DNA from: Ensifer sp. BR816
Lineage (GTDB): Bacteria > Pseudomonadota > Alphaproteobacteria > Rhizobiales > Rhizobiaceae
Assembly (NCBI RefSeq): GCF_000378985.1
Contig: NZ_KB905370.1
Coordinates: 1,283,330 to 1,347,329 of the forward strand
Direction of reading: 5' to 3'
DNA: 64,000 nt
Both the position numbers and the translations under genes were made by a program. The notes beneath the pieces are model-generated. The model saw only the letters and a list, made by a program, of their open reading frames with translations, was not told the DNA's origin and did not search any database. Shown piece after piece: positions 53,825 through 61,345 of this stretch. Position 1 is the stretch's first letter. Each line of letters starts with the position of its first letter.

Positions 53825-55321
53825 ATGAACGAGAAGACTGAAACCGCCGGCCTTTCCTCCGACGCCACGGAAGTGCGCGCCCAGAAGCTCGACCTGCTGC
53901 GCGAGCAGATCGGCGACGTCTACCCGGCGCATTTCCACCGCACGCTGACCAATGCGGAACTCGCGGAAAAATATGCCGGGCTCGAGCCGGACACGGAAAG
54001 CGGCGATATGGTGACGGTTGCCGGCCGCGTCTTCTCCTCGCGCAATTCTGGCATGTTCATGGATATCCATGACGCCTCCGGCAAGATCCAGATCTTCTCG
54101 CACAAGGACACGGCGCCGGAGGAAGCGCGCGCGCTGCTGCCGATGATCGACCTCGGCGACATCATCGGCGTCACCGGCGAGGTGCGCCGCACCAAGCGCG
54201 GCGAGCTGACGGTGAATGCCAAGGCAATCACCATGCTCTGCAAGTCGCTGCTGCCGATGCCGGAGAAGTATCACGGGCTAGCCGACATCGAGACGCGCTA
54301 CCGCAAGCGCTATCTCGACATCATGGTCAACGAGGAATCGAAGCTGCGCTTCCAGCAGCGAAGCCGCATCGTTTCCGGTATTCGCCGCTTCCTCGAGGAC
54401 GAAGGCTTCATGGAAGTCGAGACGCCGATGCTGCAGCCGATCTACGGCGGCGCCACGGCCGAGCCGTTCAAGACGCATCACAACACGCTGAAGCTCGACA
54501 TGTATCTGCGCATCGCGCCCGAGCTTTACCTGAAGCGCGTGCTGGTTTCCGGCCTCACCGACAAGGTTTTCGAGATCAACCGCAACTTCCGCAACGAAGG
54601 CGTCTCCACCCGGCACAACCCGGAATTCACGATGATGGAGTGCTACTGGGCCTATGCCGATTACGAGGACATGATGGGCCTCGTCGAACGCCTGTTCGAG
54701 AAGTTGGCGCTGGCGGTTCATGGCACGACCGAATTCGAGTTCGGCGACAAACAGCTCTCGTTCAAGGGCCCATTCCAGCGCGTCTCGATGCCGGCGGCCG
54801 TCAAGGACGCGACCGGCATCGACTTCCTTGCCATCCGGTCCGACGAGGAAGCCCGGCAGGCGGCGCGCAATGCCGGCTTTGAGATCGAGAAGGATGCGAC
54901 CTGGGGCGAGGTCCTCGCCTTCATCTTCGAGGAGAAGGTCGAAGCCACGCTGATCCAGCCGGCCCACGTCATCCATTTCCCGAAGGACATCTCGCCCTTC
55001 GCCAAGGAGGTGCCGGGCGAGCCGCGGCTCGTCGAGCGCTTCGAGACCTATTGCAACGGCTGGGAGATCGGCAACGCCTTCTCCGAGCTCAACGACCCGG
55101 TCGAGCAGCGCGCCCGCATGGTCGAGCAGATGGAGCAGGCGCACGCCCGCGGCGAAAAGGAAAAGACGCTCGACGAGGACTTCCTCGACGCCATGGACCA
55201 GGGCATGCCGCCCGCCGGTGGCCTCGGCATCGGTGTCGACCGGCTGATCATGTTGCTGACCAACTCGCCGTCAATCCGCGACATCATCCTGTTCCCGGCC
55301 CGTCGTCATAAGGGCGATTGA
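53825..55321 (+). CDS. lysS: Lysyl-tRNA synthetase, class II
   Basis: A 498-residue class II synthetase. OB-fold anticodon domain at about 60-165 (MVTVAGRVFSSRNSGMFMDI); motif 2 in FRNEGVSTRHNPEFTMMECY near 258-277; motif 3 in GGLGIGVDRLIMLLTNSPSIRD near 465-486. Second gene of gltX-lysS, with a strong terminator 26 bases after the stop. Confidence 0.96.
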   Translation: MNEKTETAGLSSDATEVRAQKLDLLREQIGDVYPAHFHRTLTNAELAEKYAGLEPDTESGDMVTVAGRVFSSRNSGMFMDIHDASGKIQIFSHKDTAPEEARALLPMIDLGDIIGVTGEVRRTKRGELTVNAKAITMLCKSLLPMPEKYHGLADIETRYRKRYLDIMVNEESKLRFQQRSRIVSGIRRFLEDEGFMEVETPMLQPIYGGATAEPFKTHHNTLKLDMYLRIAPELYLKRVLVSGLTDKVFEINRNFRNEGVSTRHNPEFTMMECYWAYADYEDMMGLVERLFEKLALAVHGTTEFEFGDKQLSFKGPFQRVSMPAAVKDATGIDFLAIRSDEEARQAARNAGFEIEKDATWGEVLAFIFEEKVEATLIQPAHVIHFPKDISPFAKEVPGEPRLVERFETYCNGWEIGNAFSELNDPVEQRARMVEQMEQAHARGEKEKTLDEDFLDAMDQGMPPAGGLGIGVDRLIMLLTNSPSIRDIILFPARRHKGD

Positions 55322-55347
55322 GCCGGAGCAATAAGCCTCGACAGGAC

Positions 55348-55377
55348 AAGCCCATTGCGCAAGCGATGGGCTTTTTT
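55348..55377 (+). terminator. Rho-independent terminator of gltX-lysS
   Basis: AAGCCCATTGC pairs with GCGATGGGCTT (one side includes a small loop CAA) and is followed by six T residues, a classical intrinsic terminator. It may also serve the convergent minus-strand gene, which ends at 55405. Confidence 0.9.
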
Positions 55378-55404
55378 GTGTCTTGTGGAAATAATCGGGA
55401 GGGG

Positions 55405-56067
55405 TCAGTGTCCGCCGTGCGCTTCGGCACTCGCGGCCGGATGGTCGCTGGATTTCGGAGCCACTGGAGCCTCCGCACCTTCTGCCTGGGCCTCGGCCGC
55501 AGTCGGATCGATGCAGAGGGACCGATCGTCCATCTTGGCCATGATGGTCTGAACCTCGTCGAGGCCGAGACTCACGACCTTGCCATGGAACATGCCGTCC
55601 GGATTGGCCGCGCCGTCGTTGTAGGAAGCCCGGAACGGTTCGTCCATGCCCTTGACGCTCTGCGGACCGGGCGCGAACAGCACCTCGGCCCCGATCGCGG
55701 CACCGCGCACCGAAGCGCGATCCTCGGGACCCGCCGCATCGAGCACGACGACCTGATAGAGATCGGCTTGCTCCTTGCCGGCAAGTGCGCCGACGACGCG
55801 CAGTGCCGTGCGGACACGATCCGGTCCGCCGGCCCTGTCGGTCTTCACATGCATGCGGATCCAGCGCTGCCCGCGGTGGTCGAGCTTCAGCGTCCTCAGC
55901 GTCGTGCATTCGAGACCCGAGGCGGAGGGCTCCGAAAGGTGCGCTGCAAGCCTGTCACGCCCGACATAGACGGCAGCGCCGCCGGAGGCGGCCGAAACGG
56001 CAAAGGCCGTGGCGAGGATCACAACGAGCCGCTTCGAAGGACGCAATTTACTCAGGATAGCCTTCAC
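55405..56067 (-). CDS. Conserved hypothetical membrane-anchored protein
   Basis: A 220-residue protein with an N-terminal signal anchor (RLVVILATAFAVSAASGGAAVYVG, in part, residues 13-36) and a soluble domain holding ECTTLRTLKLDHRGQRWIRM, a Cys near each end and an Ala/Glu/His-rich tail ending AHGGH. I do not recognise the family. The start is GTG 56067 with GGAG seven bases upstream; the frame continues open to 58236 as a shadow of plus-strand genes. It converges on lysS. Confidence 0.65.
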   Translation of the reverse strand: MKAILSKLRPSKRLVVILATAFAVSAASGGAAVYVGRDRLAAHLSEPSASGLECTTLRTLKLDHRGQRWIRMHVKTDRAGGPDRVRTALRVVGALAGKEQADLYQVVVLDAAGPEDRASVRGAAIGAEVLFAPGPQSVKGMDEPFRASYNDGAANPDGMFHGKVVSLGLDEVQTIMAKMDDRSLCIDPTAAEAQAEGAEAPVAPKSSDHPAASAEAHGGH

Positions 56068-56232
56068 AGGCGGCTCCGCTGTGGACGCAAATACAAGAAA
56101 AGACAGAACGGTCTCGAAGATAGGCGAACACCCTTTCGGAAAGTTTAAGCGGACGGACGCAAGACACTTGCTCTCCTGCCCGTCATCACTAAAAAACGAA
56201 GCGTCATTTCTCGATTTGGACCCGGGGGGATC

Positions 56233-57492
56233 ATGGCGCGTATTGGAATCGTCGGAGCGGGTATCATCGGCTGCGCCTCGGCGGCGCATCTCATCGCCGA
56301 AGGTCACGCGGTCACTGTGTTCGAGAAGGACGTCGACGGCCTGCCCGCCTCCGTTGGTAATGCCGGCATCCTCGCCGTTCCGGAGATCGATCCGATGGCC
56401 CGCCCCGAAATGCTCTTCGCGGCGCCGAAATGGCTCGTCGATCCGCTCGGTCCGCTGACGCTGCGCTGGCAGGACCTGCCGGCCCTGACGCCGTGGCTCT
56501 TCCGTTTGCTTCTTTCGGCTCGGCCCGCCCAGGTGGAACGTTCCCGGCAGGCTCTGCTCGGCCTGATGCGCGACGCTCTCGCCGCACATCAGGCACTGGC
56601 GAGGCTCTGCGGCATTTCGGGCCATATGCGGCCGACCGGAGCGCTTACGATCTTCGACAGCGAGGCCGCCCTCGACGCCGCGTTCCGGCACGATCAAGCA
56701 ACCGCCCGGCTTCTCGGCTTCACCGTCGAACGGCTTGACGCCAGCACCGCTCGCGGCCGAGTCCCCGCGCTCGAGGGCGCCCTCGCCGGCGGGATCTTCA
56801 GCAGCGGATACCAGACGTTTATCGATCCCCTGAAACTGCTCCGCGACCTGCAGCACCACGTCCGGCAATACGGCACGCTCGTCGAAGCTGGCGTCGAGGC
56901 CGTCCAGCCCGGCGCCGAGGGGATCACGGTCGTCGCCGACACCGGCGAACGGCACGTGTTCGACAAGGTGGTGATCGCCGCCGGCGTCTGGTCGCGCACC
57001 CTCGTCCGCAAGCTTGGGCTGAAGGTGCAGTTGGAAACGGAGCGCGGTTACAACACCACCTTCGCCGATCCACCCGTAAAGCTTGAAATGCCGATCTTCT
57101 TCGCCGAGCACGGCTTCGTGGCAACGCCGCTCGACAACGCCCTGCGCATCGGCGGCGCCGTGGAACTGGCCCGGCCGGAGGCGCCGCCGAACTATGCGCG
57201 CGCCGCCGCCATGCGCCGGAAGATGCGCCGTTATGTGCCGGCTCTGCCGGAGAGTGGCGGCAAGGAATGGATGGGCAGGCGCCCCTCGACACCGGACTCG
57301 GTCCCGGTCATCAGCCTTCATCCGGGAGATTCCCGTATCGCCATGGCCTTCGGCCACGGACATCTCGGCCTGACGCTCTCGGCGATCACCGGCGCAAAGA
57401 TCGCCGCGCTCCTGTCGAAGGGCGCCGGCACCGACCTTCAACCCTTCAGCATCGGCCGTTTCCAGCAGCGCCAAACGACGTCCCCCGATTGA
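56233..57492 (+). CDS. FAD-dependent oxidoreductase (D-amino acid dehydrogenase-like)
   Basis: A 419-residue flavoprotein of the DAO/DadA family. FAD motif MARIGIVGAGIIGCASAAHL at the N-terminus, PASVGNAGILAVPEIDPMA near 38-56, typical of DadA, and the C-terminal WMGRRPSTPDSVPVIS and FGHGHLGLTLS. It probably oxidises a D-amino acid or imino acid at the inner membrane face. CCGGGGGGATC precedes the ATG. A nucleoside hydrolase gene follows after 79 bases on the same strand. Confidence 0.88.
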   Translation: MARIGIVGAGIIGCASAAHLIAEGHAVTVFEKDVDGLPASVGNAGILAVPEIDPMARPEMLFAAPKWLVDPLGPLTLRWQDLPALTPWLFRLLLSARPAQVERSRQALLGLMRDALAAHQALARLCGISGHMRPTGALTIFDSEAALDAAFRHDQATARLLGFTVERLDASTARGRVPALEGALAGGIFSSGYQTFIDPLKLLRDLQHHVRQYGTLVEAGVEAVQPGAEGITVVADTGERHVFDKVVIAAGVWSRTLVRKLGLKVQLETERGYNTTFADPPVKLEMPIFFAEHGFVATPLDNALRIGGAVELARPEAPPNYARAAAMRRKMRRYVPALPESGGKEWMGRRPSTPDSVPVISLHPGDSRIAMAFGHGHLGLTLSAITGAKIAALLSKGAGTDLQPFSIGRFQQRQTTSPD

Positions 57493-57571
57493 CTTTCGCC
57501 TGCAGCTTGCCCATTGCCGCCGGCACAGACGATCAAGTTCAGACTGAAAGCCCGCAGAGAAAGAGGACGAT

Positions 57572-58525
57572 ATGCACAAGGTTATTTTCGATACGGATCC
57601 CGGCGTCGACGACGCCATGGCCCTTCTCTTCCTGCACCGCCACCCCGATATCGACCTCATCGGCATCACCTCGGTGTTCGGCAACGCCTCCATTGAGACG
57701 ACGACGCGCAACGCCCTCTTCCTGAAGCAGACCTGGGGCATTGCCGCACCGGTCGCCAAGGGCCTCGGCGAAATGTTCAATCCCGACCGGCCGCATATCG
57801 ATTGGCCGACCGGCATCCACGGCCACGACGGCCTCGGCAACATCGACGTGCCGGACGCGATCGACCTGCCGCTCGATCGCCGCCCTGCCCATCGCTTCAT
57901 CATCGACACGGTACGTGCCAACCCCGGAGAGGTGACGCTCGTCGCAGTCGGCCGCATGACCAATCTGGCGCGCGCCTTGCACGAAGACCCGAAGATCGCC
58001 GGCCTTGTAAAGGCCGTGGTGATCATGGGCGGTGCCTTCGACGTTCCCGGCAACATCACGCCGGCGGCCGAGGCCAACATCCATGGCGACCCGGAGGCAG
58101 CCGACGCGGTGATGACCGCGCAGTGGCCGGTGACGGTGATCGGCCTCGACGTCACCTTGCAAACGGTGATGACGCGCGCCGCGCTCGCCGACATTGCCGA
58201 GCGCGGCGGCAAGGCGGCGCAGCTTCTGGCCGACATCTCGCAGTTCTACATCATGTTCTACGAGCAGCATGTCATCGACGGCATGGTCGTGCACGACAGC
58301 TGCGCCTGCGCCTATGTCGTCGCACCTGAGCTTTTCCGCACCCGCAGCGGCGCGATTCGCGTACTGTGCGGCGGCATCGCCGACGGCCAGACCGTCCAGA
58401 AGCCGGACGGGCGGCTTTTCCCGCCGAATGCCTGGGACAATCTGCCGAGCCAAAAGGCGTGCATCGGCATCGATGCCGAGGCGGTGCTGAAGCTGATCGG
58501 CGATACACTGGCGAACGGTCGATAG
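57572..58525 (+). CDS. Inosine-uridine preferring nucleoside hydrolase
   Basis: A 317-residue calcium-dependent ribohydrolase that cleaves nucleosides to base and ribose. The N-terminal metal motif VIFDTDPGVDDAMAL (D8, D10, D14, D15 region) is diagnostic; VVIMGGAFDVPGNITPAAEANI and the C-terminal VHDSCACAYVV carry further ligands. No nucleoside transporter is adjacent. It may be co-transcribed with the preceding oxidoreductase, although no shared pathway is obvious. Confidence 0.9.
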   Translation: MHKVIFDTDPGVDDAMALLFLHRHPDIDLIGITSVFGNASIETTTRNALFLKQTWGIAAPVAKGLGEMFNPDRPHIDWPTGIHGHDGLGNIDVPDAIDLPLDRRPAHRFIIDTVRANPGEVTLVAVGRMTNLARALHEDPKIAGLVKAVVIMGGAFDVPGNITPAAEANIHGDPEAADAVMTAQWPVTVIGLDVTLQTVMTRAALADIAERGGKAAQLLADISQFYIMFYEQHVIDGMVVHDSCACAYVVAPELFRTRSGAIRVLCGGIADGQTVQKPDGRLFPPNAWDNLPSQKACIGIDAEAVLKLIGDTLANGR

Positions 58526-58597
58526 GCTCTCGGTCTTTCTCAGCCGACGAAAAACTTGCCCGGATAGCTGGCAGGCACGCGCCTGCCGGCTATCTTT

Positions 58598-59614
58598 ATG
58601 CGCATGAAGCCACAAGCATTGCTCTATCCCGCTCCGAAGGGACTCTATTGCGAGAAGGGAAACTTCTACATCGATCCGGTTCAACCGGTCGAAAGGGCGC
58701 TGATCACCCATGGCCATTCCGATCATGCCCGCGCCGGACATGGCCGCGTGCTCGCGACGCGCGAAACGCTGGACATCATGCGCATCCGCTACGGCGACGG
58801 CTTTTGCGATGAAAGCAACGTCGCCCGGCTCGGCGAAACGATCGCCATCAATGGCGTCCGGGTCTGCTTCCACCCGGCCGGTCATGTGCTCGGCTCCGCC
58901 CAGATCTCGGTCGAGGCGGGTGGGACGCGGATCGTCGTTTCGGGCGACTACAAGCGACGGCCAGACGCAACTTGCATGGCCTTCGAACCAGTCGCCTGCG
59001 ATGTCTTCATCACCGAAGCGACATTCGGCCTGCCGGTCTTTCACCATCCGGACGACAAAGGGGAAATCGCCCGGCTTCTCGCGTCGCTGAAGCAGTTTCC
59101 CGAGCGGGCCCATGTGGTCGGGGCCTATGCCCTCGGCAAGGCACAGCGCGTCATCGCGCTGCTTCGTCAGCAGGGCTACGACGAGCCGATCCACATCCAC
59201 GGGGCGCTTGCCAAACTCTGCGAATATTACCAGAGCCAAGGGATCGACCTCGGTGAACTCCGCCCGGCGACGCTCGAACGCGAAGCCCGACAGGATTTCG
59301 CCGGCTCAATCGTCCTCGGCCCGCCATCGGCCTTTGCTGACCGCTGGGCGCGGCGCTTTGCCGACCCCGTCGCCGTCTTCGCCTCCGGATGGATGCTCAT
59401 TCGCCAGCGCGCCAAGCAGCGCGGCGTCGAACTGCCGCTGGTCATTTCCGACCATTGCGACTGGGCCGAACTGACCGGCACCATCCGCGACATCGCCCCG
59501 GCCGAGGTCTGGGTGACACATGGCCGCGAGGAAGCCCTGGTGCGCTGGTGCGAGTTGCAGGGTATCCCGGCGCGCCCGCTGCATCTCGTCGGCTACGACG
59601 ACGAGGGGGAGTGA
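58598..59614 (+). CDS. Ligase-associated DNA exonuclease (metallo-beta-lactamase fold)
   Basis: A 338-residue metallo-beta-lactamase/beta-CASP-like nuclease. The metal motif is THGHSDHARAGH (about residues 32-43), with a second ligand in CFHPAGHVLGSAQ near 92-104 and the basic VSGDYKRRPD near 122. It belongs to the exonuclease family that always sits beside the ATP-dependent DNA ligase, here 3 bases upstream of it. A role in DNA end processing during repair is inferred from that pairing. Confidence 0.92.
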   Translation: MRMKPQALLYPAPKGLYCEKGNFYIDPVQPVERALITHGHSDHARAGHGRVLATRETLDIMRIRYGDGFCDESNVARLGETIAINGVRVCFHPAGHVLGSAQISVEAGGTRIVVSGDYKRRPDATCMAFEPVACDVFITEATFGLPVFHHPDDKGEIARLLASLKQFPERAHVVGAYALGKAQRVIALLRQQGYDEPIHIHGALAKLCEYYQSQGIDLGELRPATLEREARQDFAGSIVLGPPSAFADRWARRFADPVAVFASGWMLIRQRAKQRGVELPLVISDHCDWAELTGTIRDIAPAEVWVTHGREEALVRWCELQGIPARPLHLVGYDDEGE

Positions 59615-59617
59615 CGG

Positions 59618-61231
59618 ATGAAAGCCTTCGCCGAACTGCTCGGCCGCCTCGTCCTCACACCCCAGCGCAACGCCAAGATCCGGCTGCTCGCCGACTATTT
59701 CCGCAGCGCCCCCGATCCGAGCCGCGGCTATGCACTGGCCGCAATCGCCGGGACGCTTTCCCTCAACACGGTGAAACCGGCCTTGATCCGCGACCTGCTG
59801 CTCGAGCGCATGGACGAGGTGCTCTTCCACTACTCCTATGATTATGTCGGCGATCTCGCCGAGACGGTTTCGCTGGCCTGGGAGCCGCGGGAGGGAGTCG
59901 TTCCTGAGGACATTCCGCTCGGTGAAGTCGTCGAGCGGCTGCAGAAGGCGGGGCGTTCCGAGGTGCGCTCACTCGTCCGCGACATGCTCGACCGGCTCGA
60001 TACCGCCGGCCGGTTCGCCTTTCTGAAGCTCGTCACCGGCGGCTTGCGGATCGGCGTCTCGGCACGGCTTGCCAAACAGGCGCTGGCCGACATGGGCAGC
60101 AAGGACATCGGCGAGATCGAAACGCTGTGGCACGGGCTGTCTCCACCCTATCTGCCGCTCTTTCTGTGGCTTTCCGGCGAAGCGGAGATGCCCCTTCTCA
60201 CCACACCGGCCGTCTTTCATTCCGTGATGCTCGCGACCCCGATCGGCGAGGGCGATTTGGAGGGACTGGATCCGGCCGCTTTCGCCGCCGAATGGAAATG
60301 GGACGGCATCCGCGTCCAGCTCGCCAATATCGGCGGCGTGCGGCGGCTCTATTCGCGCAGCGGCGACGAGATATCCGGCGCCTTTCCGGAAATCATCGAG
60401 GCTGCCGACATCGCCGGCGTGATCGACGGGGAGTTGCTGGTCGGCGGAACGATGCGCACCAACCGTGCCACTGCCACATTCGGGGACCTACAGCAGCGGC
60501 TGAATCGAAAGACCGTCACTCGCAAGCTGCTCGAGGACTATCCGGCCTTCATTCGCGGTTACGACATTCTCTTTTCGGGCGAGCGCGACATGCGGCCCGA
60601 ACCCTTCCACGCCCGCCGCGAGGCGCTCTCGATCCTTGTCGACGCCGCTTCGGCGCAGCATTTCGACCTGTCGCCGCTCGTCCCTTTCTCGACCTGGGAG
60701 GAGCTGGACCGGCTGCGTTCGGACCCGCCGGACCCGGTCATCGAGGGGATCATGCTGAAGCGTCTCGACTCGCCCTATCTCGCCGGGCGGATGAAGGGCC
60801 CGTGGTTCAAGTGGAAGCGCGCGCCCTTCAACATCGACGCGGTGCTGATGTACGCCCAGCGCGGCCACGGCAAGCGCTCGAGCTACTATTCGGATTTCAC
60901 CTTCGGCGTCTGGACGGAGTCAGAAGGCGGCACCGCCCTGGTTCCCGTCGGCAAGGCCTATTTCGGCTTCACCGACGCCGAGCTCGAGGTGCTCGACCGA
61001 TACGTGCGCGACAACACGGTCGAGCGTTTCGGCCCGGTGCGCGCCGTCCGCGCCGAACCGGACGCCGGCTTTGTCGTGGAGGTGGCGTTCGAGGGCCTGA
61101 ACCGCTCGACCCGCCACAAATCGGGCGTCGCCATGCGCTTCCCGCGCATCGCCCGGTTGAGGCAGGACAAGCTGCCGCGCGAGGCCGACAGGCTGGAGAC
61201 CCTGCAGGCGATGATCGGGATGAAGGGTTAG
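59618..61231 (+). CDS. ATP-dependent DNA ligase (bacterial LigB/LigC-type, exonuclease-associated)
   Basis: A 537-residue ligase, larger than LigC and without a Ku or LigD-like domain. N-terminal DNA-binding region (1-200), adenylation domain with the nucleophile Lys in AEWKWDGIRVQLA (near residue 226), motifs RLYSRSGDEI and VIDGELLVGG, then WFKWKRAPFNIDAVLMYAQ leading into the OB domain (about 395-537). It seals nicks using ATP, alongside the essential NAD-dependent LigA elsewhere. Coupled to the exonuclease gene. Confidence 0.93.
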   Translation: MKAFAELLGRLVLTPQRNAKIRLLADYFRSAPDPSRGYALAAIAGTLSLNTVKPALIRDLLLERMDEVLFHYSYDYVGDLAETVSLAWEPREGVVPEDIPLGEVVERLQKAGRSEVRSLVRDMLDRLDTAGRFAFLKLVTGGLRIGVSARLAKQALADMGSKDIGEIETLWHGLSPPYLPLFLWLSGEAEMPLLTTPAVFHSVMLATPIGEGDLEGLDPAAFAAEWKWDGIRVQLANIGGVRRLYSRSGDEISGAFPEIIEAADIAGVIDGELLVGGTMRTNRATATFGDLQQRLNRKTVTRKLLEDYPAFIRGYDILFSGERDMRPEPFHARREALSILVDAASAQHFDLSPLVPFSTWEELDRLRSDPPDPVIEGIMLKRLDSPYLAGRMKGPWFKWKRAPFNIDAVLMYAQRGHGKRSSYYSDFTFGVWTESEGGTALVPVGKAYFGFTDAELEVLDRYVRDNTVERFGPVRAVRAEPDAGFVVEVAFEGLNRSTRHKSGVAMRFPRIARLRQDKLPREADRLETLQAMIGMKG

Positions 61232-61345
61232 TTCGCACGCTTTCCCGCCCTCGGCTATTTCAGCGATTCCGAATGAAGAATTGTTAAGGAGAGTTTGGAA
61301 TATTCGGGCTATCTGTCTCGCCGTCCGCATTCGCAGGGTCGTCTC

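Noticed and set aside
55405..58236. 943-codon open frame on the minus strand
   Set aside because: Only the last 221 codons (GTG 56067 to 55405) look like a real protein. The rest is antisense to the conserved flavoprotein and nucleoside hydrolase genes.
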